Positions 7,803 to 15,431 of a stretch of DNA of 64,000 nt are shown in pieces. Source of the stretch: UBA4416 sp040387555 (GTDB lineage: Bacteria; Bacteroidota; Bacteroidia; B-17B0; Aurantibacillaceae); the NCBI GenBank assembly GCA_040387555.1, contig JAZKDO010000002.1, positions 186,001 through 250,000 of the forward strand, read 5' to 3'. The notes under the pieces were generated by a model, which was given only the letters and a program-made list of their open reading frames with translations, was not told the origin of the DNA and made no database searches. The position numbers and the translations under genes are program-made. Position 1 is the stretch's first letter; every line of letters starts with the position of its first letter.

Positions 7803-9701
7803 TTATTGAATGATCAATTTGTGTGTTTTTTTCTGATCATTGGCATCGTTTAATAATAATATATACGGCCCTGCAGCAAAGTTTCCGGTAGGAATGGGAT
7901 ACTTTTCGGTTTCAATTTTGTCTTTTTTCCATACCAGTTGACCTGTTATTGAAATTAATTCCGCTGAATAAGGAAGTTCAATTCCTTTCACAAATATTGG
8001 ATCGCCACTTCTCACCGGATTTGGATATAAAATTATTTCTTCAGAGTTTTTATTAATTAAACCTAAAGAAGTTGCAATGTTAACGATTGCGCCATGTGCA
8101 CCAATGCTTGTCATTCCTGTGCTTCCAACTGGGTTCCCGAAGAAATCCCTGCTACCGGTATTCATCCCGTATAAACTAGTTAAGTTAAGCCCAACATTAA
8201 TGGCCGGAGATCCTGCTGACAGTTTATAAGCATTCAACTGGTAGGTTTGATTTGGGAACAACACTGCACCACTTCCTGAATTGTTGAAATTTGGATTAGC
8301 GGTAACTCCAGTAAGTGTAGAATTTACTTTTTCATTATTTGTTGCTGTACGCCATGCCGCTATACTGGAGTATGTGGCCCCCTGGTATTTTATCTTAAAA
8401 GCAGCACCGGATGACCAGTATAGGTTACCTGCAAAAAAAGCACTATAGCCCACAGGAACGTCAACTAAACTAGCACCACCGGTTGTTTGAAATATATTAT
8501 TGTAAACTTCTATGCCCGTAATATTCTTAGCCCAATCTATAATAGTAAAAGCACCTACGTTAGGATTGGTTGCGGAAGGAGTTAGATGAACAGTATTATT
8601 ATAAATTTTGCAACCAGACATACTTGATCCGGGACCGTTAAACAAGGTAAATCCACCACCATTTGTACGCCCGTCATTTTCGCTGATATTATAACGAATA
8701 ATATTATTTGTCCAGGCACGGGCATCTGAGTATTGCCCTAATAAGTATCCTGCACCATCATTATCGTGAGAATAGTTATACTGCATGATAGAATTTGTAA
8801 CTCCACCGTCCAAGTCAAAGCCAAGTCCGTCGCATCCGGAGCCGCTTGAATTCTTGTAGCTCTCGCTAGACTGAATAATAATACTGTTAGAATCCCATGT
8901 CCATATTCCACCTGGTCCACCGCAATGGGTATTAGCTGAACCATTGTGATGTGCCGAACATTTTTCAATCAGTCCGCCATCCACCTGGCCTAAAATAATT
9001 CCACTGCCTCTATGCGTGCCCGGATCTGAATATCCCGTAACATCATGCACTTCTGAATTTTTTATAGTTACATTTTGATGAGACCAGCCAACATGTGATT
9101 TTGAAGTATATCCACTTGTCATGATCCCATTTGTTTTAATGTGATGCACATGAACGCCGTCGATAATTACATTTTTATACCCGGAGTTTCCAACAGATGA
9201 TGCTATTGATACACCTGTCTTTCCATAATAACGCACTTCCAGATTAATTATATTGATATTGCTTAACCGTGTATTTCCCGACAAATTAGTAAAAAACATC
9301 ACGCCGTCTGAGTTATTAATGCTTGCCCCCGACCCTTCAAAAATTAAATTGGACACTGTGACACCTTGAGTATTATGAGCATAAAAACCCATTGCCGCCC
9401 CAGAATTTATAATCGCTTTGCCAGTTCCGTATGATGAAAAGACAATGGGATTGGAAGGTTCATTGCCATCGCCATTATCAATATAGATGCTGCCGGTGAA
9501 AGTGCCCCCCCCTTCAAATAAAATAATTGAACCCGGTGCAAACGAAGTTGAGTTAATCTTGTTAATGGATTTCCAAGCCTGACTTAAAGAAGTTCCTGAG
9601 TTGTTATCATTTCCGTTTGGACTGATATAGTAAGTGGTAGCCTTTAAGGTTGCTGTAAATATAAATGCAGATAAAAAGGCCGTAAGAAATTTGTTTTTCA
9701 T
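7803..9701 (-). CDS. Secreted right-handed beta-helix protein with T9SS type A sorting domain
   Basis: The 632-residue protein has a signal peptide (MKNKFLTAFLSAFIFTATLKA), then a pectate-lyase-like right-handed parallel beta-helix (about residues 25-520) recognisable from the repeated short Asn/Gly-rich turns and the opening YYISPNGNDNNSGTS typical of secreted beta-helix enzymes. The C-terminal 75 residues, from LYPNPVRSGD to the end, are a T9SS type A sorting domain, so it should be exported and attached at the cell surface. It could be a polysaccharide lyase or a binding protein; I cannot identify catalytic residues. A hairpin sits just ahead of its start codon. Confidence 0.85.
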   Translation of the reverse strand: MKNKFLTAFLSAFIFTATLKATTYYISPNGNDNNSGTSLSQAWKSINKINSTSFAPGSIILFEGGGTFTGSIYIDNGDGNEPSNPIVFSSYGTGKAIINSGAAMGFYAHNTQGVTVSNLIFEGSGASINNSDGVMFFTNLSGNTRLSNINIINLEVRYYGKTGVSIASSVGNSGYKNVIIDGVHVHHIKTNGIMTSGYTSKSHVGWSHQNVTIKNSEVHDVTGYSDPGTHRGSGIILGQVDGGLIEKCSAHHNGSANTHCGGPGGIWTWDSNSIIIQSSESYKNSSGSGCDGLGFDLDGGVTNSIMQYNYSHDNDGAGYLLGQYSDARAWTNNIIRYNISENDGRTNGGGFTLFNGPGSSMSGCKIYNNTVHLTPSATNPNVGAFTIIDWAKNITGIEVYNNIFQTTGGASLVDVPVGYSAFFAGNLYWSSGAAFKIKYQGATYSSIAAWRTATNNEKVNSTLTGVTANPNFNNSGSGAVLFPNQTYQLNAYKLSAGSPAINVGLNLTSLYGMNTGSRDFFGNPVGSTGMTSIGAHGAIVNIATSLGLINKNSEEIILYPNPVRSGDPIFVKGIELPYSAELISITGQLVWKKDKIETEKYPIPTGNFAAGPYILLLNDANDQKKTHKLIIQ

Positions 9702-10060
9702 GGTATGTTACTAGTGACAGCTTTTATTTTAAAAAAGCTGTCAGGTTTTTACTTAAAAAAAGGATTTATATAACCAGTACTTTTTTAGTTATTGGCTATT
9801 CATTTATAGCGCTTGGCTATTTTTTTTCCCTTTTCAACGAACTGTATACTGATACGAGAATCAAGTACTAAAGTTCTGTAACATTACATGATTTAACAGA
9901 TTTTTTGATAAAAAAAATGCAAACAAAATAACTAAACTAGTTAAATGTTTGACGTTAAGAGATTAATAGAAAACTTCAGAAATACTCCGAAATTGAAGTG
10001 CGCAAATCAAAAATGATTTGAGTGAATTGTTAAAATAAATTTAACTTTTTTCGGAAACGG
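9702..10060. other. Intergenic stretch with leader hairpin
   Basis: This 359-base AT-rich gap lies between the end of the PAS gene and the start of the beta-helix gene (both minus strand). It contains the 10-bp leader hairpin described separately (9716-9742) and a shorter 7-bp hairpin (10003-10009 with 10014-10020) that has no T-run on the minus strand. I see no coding frame and no remnant of a histidine kinase domain here. Confidence 0.5.
9716..9742 (-). promoter_or_regulatory. Hairpin in the leader of the beta-helix gene
   Basis: A perfect 10-bp stem (9716-9725 with 9733-9742, 7-base loop) lies about 15 bases upstream of the beta-helix start codon, so it would form in the mRNA leader directly in front of the ribosome-binding region. 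On the plus strand a T5 run follows, but there is no plus-strand gene to terminate. A role in translation or mRNA stability is inference. Confidence 0.4.
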
Positions 10061-11431
10061 TTAATGCTTTTTACTGGTTGCATTGTTCACGATATCAGTA
10101 ATATCACGAGACATAATAATAACACCTTTAACTTTTTTACGAATGACTAAAGGAATAAAATAGGTGTCAAAAAACATATCCGGTTTGGCAACTCCACGTT
10201 GTTTTTCATATTTGACTTGTTTCCCTTCCAATGCTTTCAAAATACATTGATGACTTTCAGATCCTTCAACGGCTGGGTTTAAATCAAAAAGCTTCTTCCC
10301 AATAAAATCCTCGCTCTTCATGTTCATTAACTTTTCGTAATTCTTATTCACCGCCAAGAATTTTAGATTAGTGTCTAAAACAGAAACAAATTCAACAGAC
10401 GCATCTAGTATCTGTTTAAAAAAAGATTGGGACTCATCTAAAGCTATGTTTTTTCTCTCCAAAGCAATATTGGCATCGTACATTTCCGTAACGTCTCTCG
10501 AGATCATTAAAGCATTATACGTTACTCCCTTTTCATCCTTTATTGGGATATAATATGACTGTAACCATTTATTAAGAGTAGGAGATAAGTAAGGCTCTTC
10601 TTCAATATGGTTCCCTTTTAAACAAAGACGTATGTTTTTTTCGATTACTGAACCTTTTGAATTTGGATAAATTTCATAGATGTTTTTGCCTATTAAATCT
10701 TCCCTCTTGATGTTATAAAGTTCCTCTACTTTTTTGTTTAATAATACGTATCTTAATTCAACATCGTAAACGGAAATAATATCATGGGATGAATTCAAGA
10801 CGGCTTCAATAAAATCTTTCTGCTGCTGAAGCAGATTGTTTTTTTTACTTAATTCAACTGTTCGGCTTTGAACTTTTATTTCAAGATCATCAGATAACAA
10901 TTTTTGCTTTGACAACTTCTCTTCTTGTTTCTTTTTTTCAGAAAGATCAGTGATAATAATTCCTATGCCTGGAAACCTTGGATACAAGCTGCTTAGAGAA
11001 ACATATACCGGAATGCTTTTTCCATTATAAGTTAGAACAATCTCGCCTTTACTTTTTCCTGAAAATGATTTTTGAAATAAACGTTTAAACTCTTTTCTGG
11101 AGGAAGGATCAATAATTGTTTGAATATCAACTCCCATAATGGAAGTGGTACTAGAGCCAATAATTGTTTCAAAAGCGAAGTTGGCATATACGATCATTCC
11201 GGTTTCGGAAATATTAAGTGCACCTTCCGCAAAGTTTTCTACCAAAACACGGTATACATAATCTGTCGATTCTAAAGTGAATATATCTGGGCTACCATTC
11301 TTGGTAATAGCTAAAGCATCCACTTCGCCATTTCGTATGGCGCTCACTAAATCTTTATATTCTTCTAATTGGCGCTTTAAAGCTTCAATTTCAAGGATTA
11401 GTAAATCCTCTTTAGTTAACGTTTCTCTCAC
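10061..11431 (-). CDS. PAS-only sensor protein of the kai operon (three PAS domains, no kinase)
   Basis: The 456-residue soluble protein starts with a coiled coil (residues 5-35), then PAS1 (about 55-165), a coiled coil (165-205), PAS2 (about 205-315), a helical linker and PAS3 (about 337-447). It ends nine residues after PAS3, where a histidine kinase would normally begin; no HisKA or HATPase motif is present and no remnant follows the stop. The start is GTG at 11431 and overlaps the end of the upstream kaiB by 20 bases, implying translational coupling. In related Bacteroidota kai operons the last gene often encodes a PAS histidine kinase (recollection), so this looks like a truncated or adaptor version. 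It may sense a ligand and bind KaiB or KaiC; that is inference. Confidence 0.85.
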   Translation of the reverse strand: MRETLTKEDLLILEIEALKRQLEEYKDLVSAIRNGEVDALAITKNGSPDIFTLESTDYVYRVLVENFAEGALNISETGMIVYANFAFETIIGSSTTSIMGVDIQTIIDPSSRKEFKRLFQKSFSGKSKGEIVLTYNGKSIPVYVSLSSLYPRFPGIGIIITDLSEKKKQEEKLSKQKLLSDDLEIKVQSRTVELSKKNNLLQQQKDFIEAVLNSSHDIISVYDVELRYVLLNKKVEELYNIKREDLIGKNIYEIYPNSKGSVIEKNIRLCLKGNHIEEEPYLSPTLNKWLQSYYIPIKDEKGVTYNALMISRDVTEMYDANIALERKNIALDESQSFFKQILDASVEFVSVLDTNLKFLAVNKNYEKLMNMKSEDFIGKKLFDLNPAVEGSESHQCILKALEGKQVKYEKQRGVAKPDMFFDTYFIPLVIRKKVKGVIIMSRDITDIVNNATSKKH

Positions 11432-11717
11432 TGCGTTCTTGTCTAATCCCTAGAGCTGTTAATACTTTTTCCTCGTTTGACATGTCGCCTATTAATTTTT
11501 TTAAATGACCTGGTGCAAGTTTCACTAAGGTAGGGCAAGCAATGATATCAAACTCTTGTAACGAAGCAGGATTTTTATGTATATCTATTATTTCTAAATT
11601 ATAATTGTGTCTAATATAAGTTTCACAAACATTTTTTATATTTTCTATCGCTTTCACAGAAGTAATTGACATCCCGGTTACAAATAGTTTCAAAATGTAA
11701 TTCTCTTCTTCGTTCAT
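11412..11717 (-). CDS. kaiB: KaiB-like protein, divergent second copy
   Basis: The 101-residue protein keeps the KaiB thioredoxin-like start (LKLFVTGMSITSVKAIENI) and the end IGDMSNEEKVL. The conserved Pro after IIAC is present (residue 62), but the Pro-rich segment that in cyanobacterial KaiB reads PPP has only the first Pro (APGH, residues 68-71). It lies between the canonical kaiB and the PAS gene, 16 bases after the former and overlapping the latter. The changed hinge segment suggests it may not fold-switch onto KaiC in the same way, or may bind another partner such as the PAS protein. KaiB family membership is clear; the specialised role is inferred. Confidence 0.88.
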   Translation of the reverse strand: MNEEENYILKLFVTGMSITSVKAIENIKNVCETYIRHNYNLEIIDIHKNPASLQEFDIIACPTLVKLAPGHLKKLIGDMSNEEKVLTALGIRQERSERNVN

Positions 11718-11733
11718 CTTAACGTCTGTTGAT

Positions 11734-12033
11734 TTAGGTTTTAGTTTTTAATGGTTTAATGTCGAGTCCAACTAAAACTTTTTCTTCATTAGATAAATCT
11801 CCGATTATCTTGCGAATGGGTACAGGTACTTTTCGTACGAGAGTAGGTATAGCAAGTATCTGATCGCCCTCCGCCAGCTGCGGTTCTTTCAATAGATCTA
11901 TGATCTCAATTTTGTATTGACCATCCAGATGTTCCTCACAATATTTTTTTATATTGTTTAAGGCCGTAACGGACTTCGGGGTTTGCCCCGCAACATAAAG
12001 TTTTAATTGCCAAAATTCTTTTGCCTTTACCAT
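11734..12033 (-). CDS. kaiB: KaiB, canonical copy
   Basis: The 99-residue protein aligns end to end with cyanobacterial KaiB: LKLYVAGQTPKSVTALNNIK, DLLKEPQLAEGDQILAIPTL and IRKIIGDLSNEEKVLVGLDI. The invariant cis-Pro 63 and the Pro 70 / Pro 72 pair of the switching segment keep the same numbering, with Val at 71. KaiB binds the CI ring of KaiC in its thioredoxin-like fold and promotes dephosphorylation. It begins three bases after the kaiC stop codon, so the two are co-translated or nearly so. This is the copy most likely to act on the neighbouring KaiC. Confidence 0.95.
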   Translation of the reverse strand: MVKAKEFWQLKLYVAGQTPKSVTALNNIKKYCEEHLDGQYKIEIIDLLKEPQLAEGDQILAIPTLVRKVPVPIRKIIGDLSNEEKVLVGLDIKPLKTKT

Positions 12034-12036
12034 CGA

Positions 12037-13740
12037 CTATTTTTTTGTTTTTTTAATTGCAGATGGTTTAGCTTTTTCAGCTAGCTCCAGTTCTTCTAAT
12101 TTCAATTTATTTAACTCTTCCGCAACAGATTCAAACTCTGTTCGCATAGCCTGAATATTTGATTCAAGTATTTGTCGCTTTCTTTCAATTTCTCGGTCGC
12201 GACTTTCCAACTCTTTTTGTTTCTTAAGTTTTTGAACTGATTGTGTTTGCCTGTGTTTACCACGTGCCGAACCGGTAAGCATCCCTTCCGGGCCAACTTC
12301 AAATTCCAAAAGTTCAACTCCGTTATCATTAATAATGAACTCACGCACTTGGTTGGAGTGCCCCATTCCTCTCGCTTTTAAAATATATAGTCCTCTGTTT
12401 CTTTCTCCTATGCCTTCCACATCTCGTACCGTGATCCAGGTATCCACTAGGGAAGAGACAGATTCCTCTGTCAGTTCATTAGTTGAACTTACATTTTGCT
12501 GTGTCAATGAAGTAAACACAGCTGTGATATTATTTACTTTTAGTAAATCAATTAATCGCACGAGAAATGAACGTACATCGCTGAGTGAGCCCACACTGAT
12601 GAGGTTACTGATGGGATCAATAATTACAGCTTGAGGTTTAAATTCCTTCACCAATTTATTTAAGTATAATAAATGAGTTTCAAGTCCCTGCAGAGATGGT
12701 CGTGAGGAATGAATTTGCAGCAACCCTTTATCAAGGTATGGCTGTAAATCTATCCCAACCGAGAGCATATTTCTGGTCAGTTGATTTGGCGATTCCTCGA
12801 AAGCAAAATAGAGAGTTCTACCTTTACGTTTGCAGTTTTCGTTTGCGAAGTAACTTGCTAAAGTTGTTTTAGCTGTTCCCGCAGTGCCTGAAATCAAAAC
12901 ACTACTACCTTCATAATAGCCCCCACGAGAAAACATCTCATCCAAGCCTTTGATACCAGTTGATACAATTTTATTGGAAACTGAATGATCTAATTTCAAT
13001 GACGTTATTGGTAAAACGGAAATCCCATTTTCATCAATCAGGAAAGGGTACTCATTGGTGCCATGAGTAGAGCCACGATATTTTACTATTCTTAACCTTC
13101 TTGTGGAAATCTGATCAATCACTCTGAAATCTAAAAGTATAACACAGTCAGAAACATATTCTTCGAGACCCTGACGTGTCAGAGATTTTTCGCCTCTTTC
13201 GCCGGTAATGATGGCAGTTACACCTTTGTTTTTTAACCAGTGAAATAACCTTCTCAGTTCTGCACGAAGTATGGACGCATTGTTAAGTCCTGCAAAAAGT
13301 GATTCTATTGTATCTAAAACTACGCGTTTTGCCCCCACCGAATCTATGGCATATTCCAAACGGATAAATAAGCCTTCCAAATCATATTCACCAGTCTCTT
13401 CAATTTCAGAACGTTCAACCATTACATGGTCAATCTTCAAAAGATTGTCTGCTGCCAATTTTTTGATATCAAATCCTAAAGACAAAACATTTTTTGCAAG
13501 GTCATCAGTAGGCTCTTCAAAACTCATAAAAACGCCGGGCTCATTAAATTCTGTAATTCCTTTTATAAGAAATTGCATACCCATTAATGTTTTCCCGCAA
13601 CCGGCACTGCCGCAAATTAAAGTAGGTCGCCCTTTTGGCAACCCGCCTTCAGTGATTTCGTCAAGTCCGGCTATACCGGTTTGTGTTTTTTCTAAAACTT
13701 TTGTTTTGCTACTTTTAGTTTGAGTCAACTTTTTAACCAT
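12037..13740 (-). CDS. kaiC: KaiC, double-domain RecA-like ATPase/autokinase with C-terminal coiled coil
   Basis: The 567-residue protein has two KaiC domains. CI (about residues 15-245) has Walker A GSAGCGKT (44-51), the catalytic Glu pair (75-76) and Walker B ending LDT (141-144). CII (about 255-485) has GTAGTAKTT (285-293), a Glu pair (315-316) and IIDP (373-376). The phosphorylation site of cyanobacterial KaiC (Ser431-Thr432) aligns with Ser429-Ser430, so a Ser-Ser pair replaces Ser-Thr. After CII, a charged tail of about 75 residues (490-567) is predicted coiled coil instead of the KaiA-binding tail. Coiled-coil tails are known from Rhodobacter sphaeroides KaiC, which works with KaiB as a KaiA-independent hourglass timer. 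First gene of the kaiC-kaiB-kaiB-PAS operon, with a good promoter upstream. Confidence 0.95.
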   Translation of the reverse strand: MVKKLTQTKSSKTKVLEKTQTGIAGLDEITEGGLPKGRPTLICGSAGCGKTLMGMQFLIKGITEFNEPGVFMSFEEPTDDLAKNVLSLGFDIKKLAADNLLKIDHVMVERSEIEETGEYDLEGLFIRLEYAIDSVGAKRVVLDTIESLFAGLNNASILRAELRRLFHWLKNKGVTAIITGERGEKSLTRQGLEEYVSDCVILLDFRVIDQISTRRLRIVKYRGSTHGTNEYPFLIDENGISVLPITSLKLDHSVSNKIVSTGIKGLDEMFSRGGYYEGSSVLISGTAGTAKTTLASYFANENCKRKGRTLYFAFEESPNQLTRNMLSVGIDLQPYLDKGLLQIHSSRPSLQGLETHLLYLNKLVKEFKPQAVIIDPISNLISVGSLSDVRSFLVRLIDLLKVNNITAVFTSLTQQNVSSTNELTEESVSSLVDTWITVRDVEGIGERNRGLYILKARGMGHSNQVREFIINDNGVELLEFEVGPEGMLTGSARGKHRQTQSVQKLKKQKELESRDREIERKRQILESNIQAMRTEFESVAEELNKLKLEELELAEKAKPSAIKKTKK

Positions 13741-13770
13741 GGGTGTTTACCACTTATGTGGCGGTACTTG

Positions 13771-13800
13771 CAAAAATAATAAATTTTTTTTTTTTTCAAA
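13771..13800 (-). promoter_or_regulatory. kaiC operon promoter with a 13-base homopolymer spacer
   Basis: Read on the minus strand: TTTG (13797-13800), 18-base spacer, TATTTTTG (13771-13778), an exact match to the Bacteroidota TTTG / TAnnTTTG promoter. Thirteen of the 18 spacer bases are one uninterrupted A-run (T-run on the plus strand, 13784-13796). The inferred transcription start is about 13765, giving a 25-base leader before the kaiC ATG. Confidence 0.65.
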
Positions 13801-14017
13801 AAAACATGTAAAGTATGTAATGTCTTTTTCTCAATATTGTATATTATTTCTAGGCATACTTTTTACATTAAAATGTCACTAATTTGGTTTTAAGAATACC
13901 GAACTTAATGGGTGCAGTTTTGGGTGTTAAACAGTTGAAAATATTAATAAGACTTTGAGAATTGCTGGCAACTAAAAGCTAAGTAATTGCAGAGTAGGTC
14001 TTTAAAAATTATTAGGC

Positions 14018-14041
14018 AAAAAAACCCACCATTTAGGTAGG
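14018..14041 (-). terminator. Probable intrinsic terminator of the orphan gene
   Basis: On the minus strand a 6-bp stem with one mismatch (14036-14041 with 14025-14030) is followed by a T7 run (complement of 14018-14024). It lies 55 bases beyond the stop codon of the gene ending at 14096. Confidence 0.55.
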
Positions 14042-14095
14042 ATTGATTGTTTTGTTTTTATCATTACAAAACGTCCTGTGACATCTGAAATTATT

Positions 14096-14854
14096 TCACA
14101 CCGCATTTACATTCTTTTGGTCGCTGACACAAACCACTTTGATGATTTGAAGTGCGCTTGTATCCTTCGTACCCATTTTAAATGTCTTTTGATAAAAGTT
14201 TAATTTCAATACAAAAATACCTACGCCTTTTGTAAAAGAGTCCATTGTTGCTTTCAATTTTATCTCCCGCACACGGTCATTGAGGGGCACGCGCACCGGT
14301 TTGGAATACGTTGAACTAGCCACGCCGCCGGCAAAATCAATATATATGCACCCGCCTCGAAGCTCCACATGTGTCGCCCCACCCGGTATCAAAAAATCAG
14401 TTAATGCAACAAAGTCTTTAAAACAGATGCCGTCTCTCGTAATAGATGGTTGCTTAAAAATTAACGCGTCTAAACCTTTTCCGGTTAAAAAGTTAAAGCC
14501 TGCGAGTAATAGGCTTGCTTCCTTTTCAGCCATCCCCGCAAAGCTTTTATACCCTCGTGGTGTATCATCAGTGTTCTGTATGCTATGTGTTAGTTTCAAA
14601 ACCCGCCCCACTAGTCCCTTATCCTTTGTATCAGATAATAAAGGCGCTAATTGCTCTCTTATAATTTTACCGGCCAGCGCACATTCCTTAAATTCATTAT
14701 TGTGCAGCCTCGTATTGGTAAAAGCGTTATCGGTTTTAATACGCTTGCCGCTCACACCTGGTTTCTTGTATATCTGTACAAATTCGTCACGCATCTTCGC
14801 TCGGTATGCTCCTCCTTCTGTAATATCTTGTACGATCCTTAATTTACGTCCCAT
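14096..14854 (-). CDS. Bacteroidota-specific protein of unknown function, atypical base composition
   Basis: The frame opens with TTG at 14902, but the ATG at 14854, preceded by a purine-rich AAGAAGAAC, is a better start and gives 252 residues beginning MGRKLRIV. The first half is basic and carries a stretch with NTRLHNNEFKECALAGKIIREQL; the second half contains beta-strand-like segments with Gly-rich turns. I recall Bacteroidota paralogue families with a similar RTxxNNxEFxxxxxAGKxLR motif but no known function. There is no signal peptide or membrane segment. Its GC content is visibly higher than that of neighbouring genes, and it is isolated between the kai operon and a tRNA gene, which suggests lateral acquisition. 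No integrase is present. Confidence 0.65.
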   Translation of the reverse strand: MGRKLRIVQDITEGGAYRAKMRDEFVQIYKKPGVSGKRIKTDNAFTNTRLHNNEFKECALAGKIIREQLAPLLSDTKDKGLVGRVLKLTHSIQNTDDTPRGYKSFAGMAEKEASLLLAGFNFLTGKGLDALIFKQPSITRDGICFKDFVALTDFLIPGGATHVELRGGCIYIDFAGGVASSTYSKPVRVPLNDRVREIKLKATMDSFTKGVGIFVLKLNFYQKTFKMGTKDTSALQIIKVVCVSDQKNVNAV

Positions 14855-15284
14855 GTTCTTCTTACAGTAAAAATAATCAGTTAGGGCCTCAATACAAAAC
14901 AATTACCTAAGCGGTTGGTTTTACTCGACAGGCTCTTTAACCTAACGCTTATCCATGGATCAACGTAGGTTCACGTATGGTTACTCCGTACCATAAGCGT
15001 AGATAATGCGTCTTAAGCCTATGTTTTCCGTAAGCAATTGATTATGACCTCTTTGGTTTAAGCAAATATGTAAATTGCTGGTTATCTGCGCTTTGCGGTC
15101 TGCCAGAACCTTTTAAATCAACCTTGATTTTTCTTCCGGTGTATTAATTCAACACAATACCAGACAATCCGTTTAAATGCAGGATGAGGCCGTGTATATC
15201 GTATTTCAGCCCGGGGTTCTGGATTTCTCGGTACCATAAAAGCAAAAATCCTGTAACAGCTTGTGCTACAGGATTTTTAGTAAG
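14855..15284. other. GC-richer intergenic stretch with dyad symmetry next to tRNA-Val
   Basis: This 430-base stretch is clearly richer in GC than other intergenic regions here. It contains a perfect 8-bp inverted repeat (14945-14952 with 14993-15000) enclosing a smaller imperfect hairpin (about 14974-15000), and ends with the tRNA terminator (15244-15278). No open frame of useful size was seen on either strand. It could be a decayed gene or a structured RNA belonging to the orphan gene island; neither is shown. Confidence 0.4.
15244..15278 (-). terminator. Intrinsic terminator of tRNA-Val
   Basis: A perfect 12-bp stem (15244-15255 with 15267-15278, 11-base loop) begins 6 bases after the 3' end of the tRNA on the minus strand. 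The last stem bases give a T5 run on that strand. Confidence 0.75.
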
Positions 15285-15359
15285 TGGGAGATACAGGGTT
15301 CGAACCTGTGACCCTCTGCTTGTAAGGCAGATGCTCTGAACCAGCTGAGCTAATCTCCC
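15285..15359 (-). tRNA. tRNA-Val (anticodon TAC)
   Basis: The minus strand folds into a 75-nt cloverleaf: acceptor GGGAGAT/ATCTCCC with discriminator A, D arm GCTC/GAGC, anticodon stem TCTGC/GCAGA with loop CTTACAA, and T arm ACAGG-TTCGAAC-CCTGT. The anticodon TAC reads Val codons. CCA is not encoded. A consensus promoter lies directly upstream and a terminator directly downstream. Confidence 0.96.
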
Positions 15360-15370
15360 AAATCGGGGTG

Positions 15371-15401
15371 CAAATATAACGGCTTTTTTGAAACCTGCAA
15401 A
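15371..15401 (-). promoter_or_regulatory. Promoter of tRNA-Val
   Basis: On the minus strand TTTG (15398-15401) is followed by a 19-base spacer and TATATTTG (15371-15378), an exact consensus match. The inferred start is about 15365, six bases before the mature tRNA 5' end. Confidence 0.7.
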
Positions 15402-15431
15402 AAAAAGATGAATTTTTTTTAAGGAAAAAAC

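Larger units (their letters stand above)
13741..14095. other. Intergenic stretch with kaiC promoter and a terminator
   Basis: This 355-base gap carries the kaiC promoter (13771-13800, minus strand) at its left end and the terminator of the orphan gene (14018-14041, minus strand) at its right. Between them is AT-rich sequence in which I see no coding frame, repeat or structured RNA. Confidence 0.6.

Noticed and set aside
10003..10020. Hairpin downstream of the PAS gene as its terminator
   Set aside because: The 7-bp stem has no T-run on the minus strand, so it is not a convincing intrinsic terminator.
9702..10060. Possible histidine-kinase remnant after the PAS gene
   Set aside because: I read the minus strand after the stop and found no HisKA or HATPase-like sequence in any frame.
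15180..15240. Structured RNA or coding remnant in the GC-richer part before the tRNA terminator
   Set aside because: No clear covarying or conserved helix and no frame of useful length; listed only as part of the unassigned intergenic stretch.
14096..15359. Integrative element at tRNA-Val
   Set aside because: No integrase, transposase or direct repeat of the tRNA 3' end was found within the window; only composition and position hint at mobility.
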